Below the pieces are notes generated by a model. The model did no database searches, was not told the origin of the DNA, and worked only from the letters and a program-made list of their open reading frames with translations. From Opitutaceae bacterium (GTDB lineage Bacteria; Verrucomicrobiota; Verrucomicrobiia; Opitutales; Opitutaceae), in NCBI GenBank assembly GCA_014879845.1, contig JACSRI010000142.1, positions 1 to 34,633 of the forward strand: a DNA stretch of 34,633 nucleotides, given 5' to 3'. Below are positions 17,561 to 26,251 of the stretch, in pieces. Position numbers and translations under genes: made by a program. Numbering within the stretch: the first letter of the stretch is position 1; the number at the start of each line of letters is the position of its first letter.

Positions 17561-18937
17561 ATGCGCACTCCGATTCTACCCATCTTCGCTGCCATCACCG
17601 CGTCGACTTCGCTCGTTGCTGCCGACCCTGCGATCGACTACACGCGCCGCATCGACGGCGCCACCGCCGTGCCTGAGTATGCGATCCCCTATGTCGTGCC
17701 GACGCCCGACGCGGTGAAGGCGACGCTCGACCGCATCCGCGACCATGCCGTGCGCTCGACCTCCCTCAAGGTCTTCGACAACGCCACCGGCTTCGAGATC
17801 ACCGACCCCGCGAAGCTCACCGCCACCGCCGTGCTCGACGGCCGCTACGGCGGGCTCAACCGCTGGGACTACACCAACGGCGTGATCATCGCCGCCTTCG
17901 ACCTGATCGGCGACGTCACGGGCGACTCGAGTTACCAGGAGTACAACACGCGGTTCTACGATTTCATCTTCACGTGGATGCCGGCGTTTCGCGAGCGGGA
18001 GGAGCGCACGGGCAAGCGCAGCGAGTTCACCAAGATGGTGCACATGCAGGCGCTCGATCATTGCGGCGCGATCACCGCCGCCCTGGTCAAGACGCAGCGC
18101 CGCCACCCGGATGCGCGCTACCGCGCGTGGATCGACGTGGTCGACGCCTACATCTCGCGCGGCCAGTTCCGCCTGCCCGACGGCACGCTCGCGCGTGAGC
18201 GCCCGCAGGCCGCGTCGCTCTGGACCGACGACTTCTACATGTGCATCCCGTTCCTCGCGCAGATGGGCGTGCTCACGGGTGAGAGCCGCTACTTCGACGA
18301 CGCCGTCCGGCAGGTCGTGCAGCTCTCAGAGCGGCTCTTCGTGCCCGAGCGCGGGCTTTACGACCACGGCTGGAGCGTGGTGTCGCACCCGTACGATCCG
18401 CGCCACTACTGGGGCCGGGCCAATGGCTGGGCCGCGATGGCCATGGCCGAGCTGCTCACGGTGCTGCCGAAGGACCACCCGGGCCGCGAGGCCGTGCTGC
18501 ACCAGTTCCGCGCGCATATCCGCGGGATCGTCGAGGCTCAGGATGGCTCCGGCCTCTGGCACAACATGCTCGATCGCGAGAGCACCTACCTCGAGACCTC
18601 GGCCAGCGCGATGTTCGTCTTCGCCATCGCGCGCGGGATCAACGAGGGCTGGCTGCCCGCGCTCTACGCGCCGGTCGCGATCACGGGGTGGAACGGCGTG
18701 GCCGCGCGCGTGCTGCCCGACGGGCGCGTCGAGGGTGTCTGCGAGGGCACGACCTACGCCAACGACATGGTCTACTACGCGCACCGCGGCGCGGGATCGC
18801 ACACGACCTTCTTCGGCTCGGTCGCCTTCGCCGGCGGCGAGGTGATCCGCCTGATCAAGAATCCCGCCGTGAGCATCACGCCCGCGGTCGCCGGCTCGGC
18901 CAACAGCGCGATCCACGCGCGCCCGGCGGCGAAGTGA
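17561..18937 (+). CDS. GH105-type unsaturated rhamnogalacturonyl/galacturonyl hydrolase
   Basis: Releases unsaturated uronic acid from the non-reducing end of oligosaccharides made by pectin lyases. The (alpha/alpha)6-barrel signatures are WTDDFYMCIPFLAQMG (acidic pair Asp223/Asp224), HYWGRANGWAAMAMAELL (residues 282-299) and GLWHNMLDRESTYLETSASAMF. A signal peptide (MRTPILPIFAAITASTSLVAADP) supports the ATG at 17561; an in-frame GTG at 17522 overlaps the GH28 stop and is a possible but less likely start. The 458-residue chain is longer than YteR-type enzymes (about 370) and carries a C-terminal extension after the barrel (NDMVYYAHRGAGSHTTFFGS). The export signal implies periplasmic processing of imported oligomers. 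Confidence 0.93.
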   Translation: MRTPILPIFAAITASTSLVAADPAIDYTRRIDGATAVPEYAIPYVVPTPDAVKATLDRIRDHAVRSTSLKVFDNATGFEITDPAKLTATAVLDGRYGGLNRWDYTNGVIIAAFDLIGDVTGDSSYQEYNTRFYDFIFTWMPAFREREERTGKRSEFTKMVHMQALDHCGAITAALVKTQRRHPDARYRAWIDVVDAYISRGQFRLPDGTLARERPQAASLWTDDFYMCIPFLAQMGVLTGESRYFDDAVRQVVQLSERLFVPERGLYDHGWSVVSHPYDPRHYWGRANGWAAMAMAELLTVLPKDHPGREAVLHQFRAHIRGIVEAQDGSGLWHNMLDRESTYLETSASAMFVFAIARGINEGWLPALYAPVAITGWNGVAARVLPDGRVEGVCEGTTYANDMVYYAHRGAGSHTTFFGSVAFAGGEVIRLIKNPAVSITPAVAGSANSAIHARPAAK

Positions 18938-20466
18938 TGGCGCCCGCTCCCGCGTTCCTCTTGCGCATCGCCTGCTCAAAAAGAATGCTCTCCCTCATGT
19001 TGCTCCTTCGCCTGCCCCTGATCCTGGGTTTTTGCCTGCTCGCGGCGGTGGCACGCGCGAGCGCCGCACCGACACTCGCTCCGTCCGCCGAGGCGAAGGA
19101 CGTCTGCCCCGACACGCGGCTGCGCCTCACCTTCGAGGCTCCGGCGGCACTCGGCACCACGGGTGTGATCGTCGTGACCGATGTCGCCACCGGCGCCGCG
19201 GTTGACACGATCGAGTTGACCAAGGGCCCGGCGATCCAGGCGATCGGCGGCGTCGACGGGTTCAACTACCATCCCGTGATGATCGAGGGCGGCGAGGTGA
19301 CGATCCATCTGCGCAACGGCTCGCTCCAGCGCGGACGCACCTACGCGGTCACGATCGCCCCGGGCGCGTTCACGGTCGGCGGGCAGCCGTTTGCCGGCAT
19401 CGGCAAGGACGCGCCCTGGCGGTTTTCCACGCGCACGACTGCGCTCGCGGCCGACGCCACGCGTCTGGTCGTCGCGGCCGACGGCAGCGGGGACTTCTGC
19501 ACGGTGCAGGGCGCGCTGGATTTTCTTCCCGAGGGCAACACGCGGCCCGTCACGGTCTTCGTCAAGCGCGGGCGCTACACCGAGATCCTCTGCCTCTTCA
19601 ACAAGCATGGCGTCACGCTCGTCGGCGAGGATCGCCGGGGCACGGTCATCGCGTATCCAAACAATGCCAACTTCAACGGCAACGGCGGCAATCCCTACGC
19701 CGGCACCTCGAACCCCAGCGCGCTCAATCCGCGCTCGGGTGGTGCGGTCTATCGCCGCGGCCTGCTCCTCGTGCACCAGTGCGAGGACTTCACCCTCGCC
19801 AACCTGACACTGCACAACACCACGCCGCAGGGCGGCTCGCAGGCCGAGGCCATCATCGTGAACGGCTCGCTCACGGCCCGCACGGTGATCCGCGACTGCG
19901 ACTTCTTCAGCTTCCAGGACACCGTGCAGATCAACGGCCAGGCCTATGTCGCGCGGTGCCACGTCGAGGGTGATGTGGACTTTCTCTGGGGCCGAGGCCC
20001 GTCGTTCTTCGAGGACTGCGCGTTCGTCTCGCTGCGCAGCGGCGCCTACTACACGCAGGTGCGCAATCCGGGGGCAAACCGCGGTTTCGTCTTCCTGCGC
20101 TGCCGCTTCGAGGGTGCACCGGGCGTCAAGGACAACTACCTCACGCGCGTGGAGCCGCACCGGTTTCCCGACAGCGAGGTGGTGCTCGTCGACTGCGTGC
20201 TCGGTGAAGCGGTCGGCGCGGTCGGCTGGCAGCTGCAGCGCGCCAAGGGCGCGACCGAGGATCCAGCACCGGGCCAGGTCCATTTCTGGGAGTTCAACAG
20301 TCGGACACCCTCGGGCGAACCGGTCGACGACTCCGGCCGCCTTCCGGCTTCGCGCCGCCTGCGCGAGCCCGACGACGCCGTCACCATCGCCCGGTATCGC
20401 GACGCGGCCTGGGTGTTGGGCGGGGCGTGGGATCCGCGCACCGACCCGCGGACCGCGGGAAAGTGA
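18937..20466 (+). CDS. Pectin methylesterase, CE8, with N-terminal Ig-like domain
   Basis: Removes methyl esters from pectin, exposing galacturonate for GH28 and lyases. The ATG overlaps the GH105 stop (TGATG); an in-frame ATG at 18985 ([10 protein letters not shown]) would give a tidier signal peptide, so the true start may be there. After the signal come a beta-rich Big_5-like domain (about 45-165) and the CE8 beta-helix (about 175-460). The latter starts [21 protein letters not shown] and has the catalytic aspartates Asp328 in FFSFQDTV and Asp348 in GDVDFLWG. The late motif YLTRVE replaces the common YLGRPW. The 509-residue chain is complete. It closes the pectin operon. Confidence 0.94.
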   Translation: MAPAPAFLLRIACSKRMLSLMLLLRLPLILGFCLLAAVARASAAPTLAPSAEAKDVCPDTRLRLTFEAPAALGTTGVIVVTDVATGAAVDTIELTKGPAIQAIGGVDGFNYHPVMIEGGEVTIHLRNGSLQRGRTYAVTIAPGAFTVGGQPFAGIGKDAPWRFSTRTTALAADATRLVVAADGSGDFCTVQGALDFLPEGNTRPVTVFVKRGRYTEILCLFNKHGVTLVGEDRRGTVIAYPNNANFNGNGGNPYAGTSNPSALNPRSGGAVYRRGLLLVHQCEDFTLANLTLHNTTPQGGSQAEAIIVNGSLTARTVIRDCDFFSFQDTVQINGQAYVARCHVEGDVDFLWGRGPSFFEDCAFVSLRSGAYYTQVRNPGANRGFVFLRCRFEGAPGVKDNYLTRVEPHRFPDSEVVLVDCVLGEAVGAVGWQLQRAKGATEDPAPGQVHFWEFNSRTPSGEPVDDSGRLPASRRLREPDDAVTIARYRDAAWVLGGAWDPRTDPRTAGK

Positions 20467-20533
20467 TGATTTAGCGCCTGGGAAAATCGCGCCGGCGTTC
20501 GACGAAGTTTCGCGGGCTGGCATCGTGCCGGTC

Positions 20534-21493
20534 ATGCAGTTGACGGGTTTCCACCATCTCACCGCTGTCACGGCCGACGCGGCGGGCAATCACGCGTTCT
20601 ACACCCAGGTGCTCGGATTGCGGTTGGTGAAGAAGACGGTGAATCAGGACGATGTGACCGCGTATCACTTGTTCTATGCCGACGGCCAGGCCTCGCCTGG
20701 GACAGATATCACCTTCTTCGACTGGCCCGTCGCGCGCGAGCACCGCGGCACGCACAGCATCGTGCGCACAGGCCTGCGCGTGCGCAGCGAAGCGTGCCTG
20801 CAGTGGTGGCAGCAGCGGTTCAAGACCATGCATGTCCGGCACGGCGCGATCACCACGCGCGACGGCCGGGCGGTGCTCGATTTTGAGGACCCCGAGGGCC
20901 AGCGGCTCGCGCTCGTCGTCGATGGTGCCGGTGGCCTGGGGCATCCGTGGTCGCGCAGCCCGGTGCCGGAGCAGTATCAGATCCTCGGACTCGGCCCGGT
21001 CGCGATCAGCGTGCCTCGCCTCGGAGTGACCGACCGGGTGCTCACCGGTGTGCTCAACATGCACCGCGATCGCGAATACAAGTGGGACGGCGACGGCGCT
21101 GCGACGGTGGTGCAGGTCTATGTCATGGGCGCCGGTGGTCCATCGGCCGAGCTGCACGTCGCGCTCGAGCCGAAGGCCGCGCCCGCGCGACCGGGCGCTG
21201 GCGGCGTGCATCATGTGGCGTTTCGCACGCCCGACGTCGGCGCCTACGGGGCGTGGAACGACCGTCTCCACGCGATGGGCGTGGCGTCGAGCGGGCCGGT
21301 CGACCGCTACTACTTCCGCAGCCTCTATTTCCGCGAACCGAACGGCATCCTTTTCGAGATCGCGACGGACGGCCCGGGCTTCGCCGCTGACGAGCCGCTG
21401 GAAAAACTCGGCGAGCGGCTGGCGCTGCCGCCCTTTCTCGAGCCGCGCCGCGCCGAGATCGAGCGCGGGCTCAAGCCGCTGGCCGCAGGGTAG
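20534..21493 (+). CDS. VOC-family protein, ring-cleaving dioxygenase-like (MhqO/YkcA type)
   Basis: A 319-residue protein of two tandem glyoxalase/bleomycin-resistance halves. Half one starts [38 protein letters not shown], half two has [16 protein letters not shown] and ends in [11 protein letters not shown]. The metal-ligand pattern of ring-cleaving VOC enzymes (His in FHH, His in VHH, Glu in LFEIA) is present. Relatives such as Bacillus MhqO are linked to quinone or thiol-reactive stress and may cleave hydroquinones. There is no signal peptide or membrane segment. It has a separate start 67 bp after the pectin operon and is not obviously related to it. A 5-bp hairpin (GCCTC/GAGGC, 21498-21510) follows the stop. 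Confidence 0.88.
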   Translation: MQLTGFHHLTAVTADAAGNHAFYTQVLGLRLVKKTVNQDDVTAYHLFYADGQASPGTDITFFDWPVAREHRGTHSIVRTGLRVRSEACLQWWQQRFKTMHVRHGAITTRDGRAVLDFEDPEGQRLALVVDGAGGLGHPWSRSPVPEQYQILGLGPVAISVPRLGVTDRVLTGVLNMHRDREYKWDGDGAATVVQVYVMGAGGPSAELHVALEPKAAPARPGAGGVHHVAFRTPDVGAYGAWNDRLHAMGVASSGPVDRYYFRSLYFREPNGILFEIATDGPGFAADEPLEKLGERLALPPFLEPRRAEIERGLKPLAAG

Positions 21494-21580
21494 GGTGGCC
21501 TCGGCGAGGCATCCCGACTGCATCCGAGCCTTCCGAGAATCCAGCTGGCTTCCGGGCCCGGCGGACATTTTTCTGGCGCG

Positions 21581-22393
21581 ATGTCCACCGCCACCGACCA
21601 GCTGCAGCGCTTCGGCGGCGTCGAGCGCCTCTACGGCGCCGGCGTGCTCGAGCGGCTCGTCCGCGCCCACGTCTGCGTGGTCGGCCTCGGTGGCGTGGGC
21701 TCGTGGGCGGTCGAGGCTCTGGCGCGCTCGGGCGTCGGCGCGATCACGATCGTGGATCTCGATGACGTGTGCGTGACGAACATCAACCGCCAGCTGCCCG
21801 CGCTCGACGGCACGATCGGCCGGCCCAAAGCGGAGGTCCTCGCCGAGCGCGTGCGCGCGATCAATCCCGCGTGCCGCGTGACCGCGCGCATCGAGTTCTT
21901 CACCGAGGGCACGGCCGGTCCGCTGCTCGCCGGCGAGCGCTTCGACTACGTCATCGACGCGATCGACGCCCTCAAGAACAAGGCCCTGCTCATCGCCCGC
22001 TGCCACGCCGCGGGCATCCGCGTGATCACGTGCGGCGGCGCAGGCGGCCGGCGCGACGCCACCGGCGTGCGCGTGGACGACCTCGCCTTCACCCATCGCG
22101 ACCCTTTGCTGCGTTACGTGCGCAAGAAGCTGCGCGCGCGCCATGGTTTCCCGCGTGACGTCGAACAGCCCTTTGGCGTGCTCGCGGTCTACACCCAGGA
22201 AGTGCCGCTTTATCCTCAATCGGACGGCACGGTGTGCGAGCGGGCCGAGGTCGGCGAGGAGGGCGGCATCGGCTGCGCGAGCGGCATCGGGGCCGCGGCG
22301 TTCGTCACGGGGGCATTCGGTTTCGCGGCCGCGGGCGTGGTGGTCAACGCCCTGGCGAGTCCGGCAAAGTCGGGCGGAACGAGCCGCGAGTGA
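21581..22393 (+). CDS. tcdA: tRNA threonylcarbamoyladenosine dehydratase
   Basis: E1-like ATP-dependent enzyme that converts t6A37 of ANN-decoding tRNAs to the cyclic form ct6A. The 270-residue product has the nucleotide-binding GLGGVGSW (from residue 35), the aspartates VDLDDV, the TNINRQL arginine loop and CGGAGGRRDAT, all as in E. coli TcdA (268 aa). The C-terminal hydrophobic helix (GAAAFVTGAFGFAAAGVVV) is also usual for TcdA. The ATG is not preceded by a Shine-Dalgarno. Its TGA stop is the first three bases of the left arm of an inverted-repeat element. Confidence 0.94.
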   Translation: MSTATDQLQRFGGVERLYGAGVLERLVRAHVCVVGLGGVGSWAVEALARSGVGAITIVDLDDVCVTNINRQLPALDGTIGRPKAEVLAERVRAINPACRVTARIEFFTEGTAGPLLAGERFDYVIDAIDALKNKALLIARCHAAGIRVITCGGAGGRRDATGVRVDDLAFTHRDPLLRYVRKKLRARHGFPRDVEQPFGVLAVYTQEVPLYPQSDGTVCERAEVGEEGGIGCASGIGAAAFVTGAFGFAAAGVVVNALASPAKSGGTSRE

Positions 22394-22614
22394 ACCACGG
22401 ATGGACACGAATGAACACGAAACCGGACGAGACGTCGTGGAGACGATAGCAGCAACAGCTGGGTGCACGACGCCGTAGCCGGCAATCGCACGCCCGGCGT
22501 GCCTGGGCCTCATCCGTGGCCAGATTTCCTGGCGCCACCCTTTTCCCGCCGGGGGCCGTCGACTTCTGCGGAGCCGGGGCGCACGGATTCCGATTCGTGT
22601 CCACGCGTGGTTCA
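22391..22614. repeat. Inverted-repeat element 1 (TGAACCACGG family)
   Basis: Left arm 22391-22412 and right arm 22593-22614 are reverse complements at 20 of 22 positions. They enclose 180 bp with no gene; an arm-like CATCCGTGG also occurs at 22512. The left arm opens TGAACCACGGATG, identical over 13 bases to element 2, and continues with roughly 10-base units of the form GGACACGAAT. It fills most of the 287-bp gap between tcdA and the RbsD-like gene. It has no transposase or target duplication that I can see. Confidence 0.8.
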
Positions 22615-22680
22615 ACTCCTGCCGAAGAGCTTCGGCCTTTCGTTCGCCGGGCGACGCGCTAAGCTGCGTGACCTTCCGCC

Positions 22681-23073
22681 ATGCTCAAACACGGCATCCT
22701 CAACCCCGCTTTGCTCGAGCTGCTCGCGCGGTTCCGGCATACCAACACGCTGGTCGTGGCCGACCGCGGTTTTCCCTTCTATCCGCAACTCCCGACGGTC
22801 GACATCAGTCTCGTCGACAATATCCCGACGGTCCGCCAGGTGCTCGCCGCCATCTCGGCCAGCTACGTCGTCGGCGCCGCCTGGATGGCGAAGGAGGCGC
22901 TTTCGCACAATCCGCCGGCGGTGATGGATGAATACCGCCGCCTGCTCGCGCCGGTGGAGATCCGCTTTGAGGGGCACTACACGGAGTTCAAGCCGCGCGT
23001 CCCTGGCGCGATCGGCATCATTCGCACAGGCGACACCACGCAGTTCGGCAATATCATCCTCGAGTCGGCATGA
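22681..23073 (+). CDS. RbsD/FucU family sugar mutarotase
   Basis: A 130-residue protein of the RbsD/FucU fold, which interconverts pyranose/furanose forms or anomers of ribose or fucose so that kinases and dehydrogenases get the right form. Signatures are MLKHGILNPALLELLARF, then HTNTLVVADRGFPFYP (active-site His and Asp region) and the C-terminal IIRTGDTTQFGNIILESA. The N-terminal part looks RbsD-like, but neighbours (dehydrogenase, lactonase) suit fucose or rhamnose better, so the sugar is open. The last bases overlap the start of the ion-channel gene (ATGA). No Shine-Dalgarno is seen. Confidence 0.88.
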   Translation: MLKHGILNPALLELLARFRHTNTLVVADRGFPFYPQLPTVDISLVDNIPTVRQVLAAISASYVVGAAWMAKEALSHNPPAVMDEYRRLLAPVEIRFEGHYTEFKPRVPGAIGIIRTGDTTQFGNIILESA

Positions 23074-24080
23074 CCTCGGTTGGCGCGATGCGTCGGTTGG
23101 CGGTCGTCGGCGTGCTGCTCCTCGGGGCCGGCGCCGCGACGGCGGCCGACTACGCGCGGCCCGGCGAGGCGGCCGGGCCGACGGAGGTGCGCGTCGCGAT
23201 CTCCGTCCTCGATCTCACCGGGATCAACGACACGGCGCAGACCATCACGGCGAATGTGTTCATCCGGGCGCGCTGGCAGGATCCGCGCCTGGCGGAGGAC
23301 GGCGCCGGGCCGCGGACGAGAGGCCTCGCCGAAGCCTGGCATCCGCGCCTCCAGGTCTTCAACGACGCCGGCACGCGCGCGACCCTGCCCAACGAGGTGG
23401 AGATCTCGCCCGACGGCACCGTCACCCAGCGCATCCGGCTGGTCGGCGCATTCAGTGAAGTGCTGCATCTCGAGGACTTTCCCTTCGACCGTCAGATCTT
23501 CTCCATCCGGCTGGTGGCGACAGGCTACACCGCGGAGACGGTGCGCCTGGTCGCGGATGCGGAGGGATTCGCCGCCGTCAACGACCAGTGGGCCGTCTCG
23601 AACTGGACGCTGCTCGGCTGGGACGTGGGCCCGGCCTCGGCGCTCGTGCCGGCCGGCGGGCAGGCGGCGGAGCCCGCCAGCCTCGCGCTCAACCTGCACA
23701 TGAAGCGCAACATCGGCTACTTCCTCTTCAAGGTCCTCCTTCCGCTCGTGCTCATCTCGGCGATGTCCTGGGTGGTGTTCTGGGTCGCGCCCGAGCAGGC
23801 GGCCACGAAGATCAGCGTATCCATCACCTCGATGCTCACGCTCATCGCCAACCGCTTCATGGTCGACGCGCTCGTGCCGCGCGTCTCCTACCTCACGCGG
23901 CTCGACCTCTTCATCCTCGGCGCGACGGTCCTCGTCTTCGCCAACCTTGTGCTCGCCGTCGCCGCGAGCGTGCTGGCCGCGCGCAAGGAGCCGGAGCGCG
24001 CCCGCGCCATCGACGAGCGCTGCCGCGTCGCCCTGCCCGTGATCTTCACCGCCTGGGCCGTCTGGAGCCTGGCCTTGTAG
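23070..24080 (+). CDS. Prokaryotic pentameric ligand-gated ion channel (Cys-loop receptor family)
   Basis: A 336-residue member of the GLIC/ELIC family: signal peptide (about 1-26), extracellular beta-sandwich ligand domain (about 35-213) and four membrane helices, M1 about 216-239, M2 about 246-267, M3 about 279-302, M4 about 319-336. The diagnostic Pro-loop FPFDRQ is at residues 137-142. As in other bacterial members the flanking cysteines are absent; the only Cys is 318. M2 (ISVSITSMLTLIANRFMV) aligns by eye with ELIC, with Ser at 2', Thr at 6' and Leu at 9'. The chain ends right after M4. The ATG overlaps the stop of the mutarotase gene, so the two are translated together, an odd pairing. 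Ligand unknown. Confidence 0.93.
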   Translation: MTSVGAMRRLAVVGVLLLGAGAATAADYARPGEAAGPTEVRVAISVLDLTGINDTAQTITANVFIRARWQDPRLAEDGAGPRTRGLAEAWHPRLQVFNDAGTRATLPNEVEISPDGTVTQRIRLVGAFSEVLHLEDFPFDRQIFSIRLVATGYTAETVRLVADAEGFAAVNDQWAVSNWTLLGWDVGPASALVPAGGQAAEPASLALNLHMKRNIGYFLFKVLLPLVLISAMSWVVFWVAPEQAATKISVSITSMLTLIANRFMVDALVPRVSYLTRLDLFILGATVLVFANLVLAVAASVLAARKEPERARAIDERCRVALPVIFTAWAVWSLAL

Positions 24081-24170
24081 CCGGACCGCCCGGGCCATGC
24101 GGACAGTCCGACCGGGGATGGCGCGTTCTCCCTTCCGTTCGGAGTCCGTCGTGCCGAGAATCGCGCTTCC

Positions 24171-25187
24171 ATGAAGTCCTTCGTCATCGATTCCCCCGGA
24201 ACGTTCTCCTTTGGCGAGAAACCCGCTCCGGTGCCCGCGCCCGGCGAGGTGCTCCTGCGCGTGAAGCGCCTCGGTTTCTGCGGGACCGACCTGAGCACCT
24301 TTCGCGGCGGCAACCCGCTCGTCGCGTACCCGCGTGTCCCCGGCCATGAGATCGCCGCGGTGATCGAGCAGGTGACGCCTGGCGTGCCCGCCAACCTGGC
24401 GGTCGGCACCGAGGTGACGGTCGTCCCATACACGACCTGCGGCACCTGCAGCTCCTGCCGCAGCGGCCGAGTCAACGCCTGCCGCTACAACCAGACGCTG
24501 GGCGTGCAGCAGGAGGGCGCGTTCACCGAGTTCATCACGGCGGCCTGGCAGAAACTCGTGCCCGCGCGCCTCTCGCTGCGCGAACTCGCACTCGTCGAGC
24601 CGCTCGCCGTCGGATTCCACGCGGCCGCGCGCGGCCAGGTGACGCAGGACGACACGGTGCTGGTCTTCGGCTGCGGCATGATCGGCCTGGGCGCGATCGC
24701 CGCCTCCGGGCTGTATCGGAAAGTCAACGTCATCGCGGTCGACATCGAGGACGCCAAGCTCGCCCTCGCTCGGAAGGCCGGGGCCACGCACACGATCAAC
24801 TCCAGGACCACGGCCCTGCACGACCGGCTCCTCGAACTCACCGAGGGCCACGGGCCGGGCGTGGTGATCGAGGCCGTGGGCACGCCGCAGACCTTCGTCT
24901 CCGCCGTCGAGGAGGTGTGCTTCGCCGGCCGCGTTGTCTACATCGGCTACGCCAAGGCGCCGGTCTCCTACGAGACGAAATATTTCGTCATGAAGGAGCT
25001 CGATATCCGCGGCTCGCGCAATTCCACCGGGGAGGACTTCCGGGCCGTGGTCGAGATGCTTGAGGCCGGCCGCTATCCGGTCGACGAGACGATCACACGC
25101 ACTGTCCCGTTCGCCGAGGCCGGCCGCGCGCTCGCCGCCTGGGCGGAGAATCCCGGCGTCATCACCAAGATCCACGTGGAGGTTTGA
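24171..25187 (+). CDS. Zinc-dependent medium-chain dehydrogenase (sugar/polyol type)
   Basis: A 338-residue cytoplasmic MDR-family oxidoreductase. Catalytic zinc ligands are Cys37 (GFCGTD), His59-Glu60 (PGHE) and Glu143 (LVEP); structural zinc is held by Cys90, Cys93, Cys96 and Cys104. The Rossmann motif GCGMIG is at 167-172 and Asp191 ends the second strand, favouring NAD+. Overall it resembles RspB, sorbitol and L-threonine dehydrogenase-like sugar enzymes. Between a RbsD/FucU mutarotase and a sugar lactonase, oxidation of a deoxy-aldose or a related keto-acid step is plausible but not shown. A GAGAAT -10-like element lies 12 bases before the ATG, with no Shine-Dalgarno. Its TGA stop begins repeat element 2. 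Confidence 0.9.
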   Translation: MKSFVIDSPGTFSFGEKPAPVPAPGEVLLRVKRLGFCGTDLSTFRGGNPLVAYPRVPGHEIAAVIEQVTPGVPANLAVGTEVTVVPYTTCGTCSSCRSGRVNACRYNQTLGVQQEGAFTEFITAAWQKLVPARLSLRELALVEPLAVGFHAAARGQVTQDDTVLVFGCGMIGLGAIAASGLYRKVNVIAVDIEDAKLALARKAGATHTINSRTTALHDRLLELTEGHGPGVVIEAVGTPQTFVSAVEEVCFAGRVVYIGYAKAPVSYETKYFVMKELDIRGSRNSTGEDFRAVVEMLEAGRYPVDETITRTVPFAEAGRALAAWAENPGVITKIHVEV

Positions 25188-25292
25188 ACCACGGATGCAC
25201 ACGGATGGACACGGATGGCGTGAGGTTGCGAAGGCGTCCGCGCACCGGTCTCCCGATCGAATCGGTGTTCATCGGTGTCCATCCGTGGTTCA
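25185..25292. repeat. Inverted-repeat element 2 (TGAACCACGG family)
   Basis: Left arm 25185-25216 and right arm 25261-25292 are reverse complements at 28 of 32 positions, around a 44-bp loop. The arms contain tandem 10-base units of the form GGACACGGAT. The first three bases are the TGA stop of the dehydrogenase gene, and the right arm ends 15 bp before the lactonase ATG. The transcript could fold into a long hairpin, so it may act as a terminator, attenuator or stability element. Confidence 0.85.
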
Positions 25293-25307
25293 ATGAAGGA
25301 CTGACCC

Positions 25308-26138
25308 ATGCTGAAAATCGATTCCCACCATCATTTCTGGACGTTCACCGAGGCTGACTACGGCTGGATCGAGCCGGCGTGGACGGAGTTGCGTCGCGAT
25401 TTCCTGCCGGCCGATCTTGAGCGCGAGATCACGCGGGCCGGTATCGACGGTGTTGTCTCGGTCGAGGCGCATATGTCGGTCGACGAGACGCGGCGGCTAC
25501 TCACCTTCGCGGCACAGCATGCGTTCATCCGCGGTGTGGTCGGATGGGCGCCCTTGGTCGACCCGCGTGTCGGCGCCGTGCTTGATGAGTTTGCCGGCCA
25601 GCCCAAGCTCCGCGGCATCCGCCATGTGCTGCAGTGCGAGCCGGACGGGTATATGCTGCGCGACGACTTCAACCGCGGGATCGCGGAGGTCACGAAGCGC
25701 GGCCTCGTCTTCGACATCTGCATCTTCGAGAAACACCTGCCGCAGGCCATCGAGTTCGTCGACCGCCACCCGAATCAGGTCTTCGTCCTCGACCACATCG
25801 CCAAGCCGCGCATCCGCGACGGTGTGATGGAGCCGTGGCGCACCCACATCCGCGAGCTGGCGAGACGACCGCACGTGTTCTGCAAGGCCTCCGGCATGGT
25901 CACCGAGGCCGACCCGAAGAAATGGGACGAGGGCCAGCTCTGGCCCTACTTCGACACCGTCGTCGAATGCTTCGGTGCGAAGCGGCTCATGTTCGGCACG
26001 GACTGGCCGGTCTGCCTGCTCGGCTCGGGTTACCGGCCCTGGTTCGAGACGGTGGTCACCTGGCTCGATGTCCTGCCGGCGCCCGACCAGGCCGAGATCC
26101 TTGGCGGCACGGCGATGCGGGCTTATGGGCTGAAGTAG
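25308..26138 (+). CDS. Amidohydrolase-family sugar lactonase (L-fucono/L-rhamnono-lactonase like)
   Basis: A 276-residue amidohydrolase_2 (COG3618) protein. It opens with the metal motif IDSHHHFW (His7-His9) and has the characteristic FGTDWPVCLL with catalytic Asp232, as in L-fuconolactonase and L-rhamnono-1,4-lactonase. No signal peptide is present, so it acts in the cytoplasm. AAGGA about 10 bases before the ATG is a fair ribosome site. The preceding dehydrogenase and mutarotase make an oxidative deoxy-sugar pathway likely; the expected dehydratase and final aldolase or hydrolase are absent from the window. Related enzymes also act on 2-pyrone-dicarboxylate, so the substrate remains open. 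A 7-bp hairpin follows the stop. Confidence 0.87.
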   Translation: MLKIDSHHHFWTFTEADYGWIEPAWTELRRDFLPADLEREITRAGIDGVVSVEAHMSVDETRRLLTFAAQHAFIRGVVGWAPLVDPRVGAVLDEFAGQPKLRGIRHVLQCEPDGYMLRDDFNRGIAEVTKRGLVFDICIFEKHLPQAIEFVDRHPNQVFVLDHIAKPRIRDGVMEPWRTHIRELARRPHVFCKASGMVTEADPKKWDEGQLWPYFDTVVECFGAKRLMFGTDWPVCLLGSGYRPWFETVVTWLDVLPAPDQAEILGGTAMRAYGLK

Positions 26139-26150
26139 GGGCCGTTGTTG

Positions 26151-26169
26151 CGGCGATTTGCGATCGCCG
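26151..26169 (+). terminator. Hairpin after lactonase gene
   Basis: CGGCGAT and ATCGCCG form a perfect 7-bp stem around a 5-base loop, 12 bases past the stop codon. No T-run follows. It may end the sugar unit before the paralogue array begins at 26252. Confidence 0.4.
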
Positions 26170-26251
26170 TGAAACAGGAGGAACGTTCGACTCGGTACCG
26201 CCCCGGCACCGAACCGGTCGGGTGCCTGTCGGAGCATCATCCCCTGCTGCC

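Noticed and set aside
22977-25202. 741-codon minus-strand open frame opposite the channel and dehydrogenase genes
   Set aside because: It is antisense to two genes with strong family signatures and shows no recognisable domain.
25185-25292. Inverted repeats read as an insertion sequence, MITE or CRISPR
   Set aside because: No transposase, no clear target-site duplication and no regular spacer array; only paired arms with short internal tandem units.
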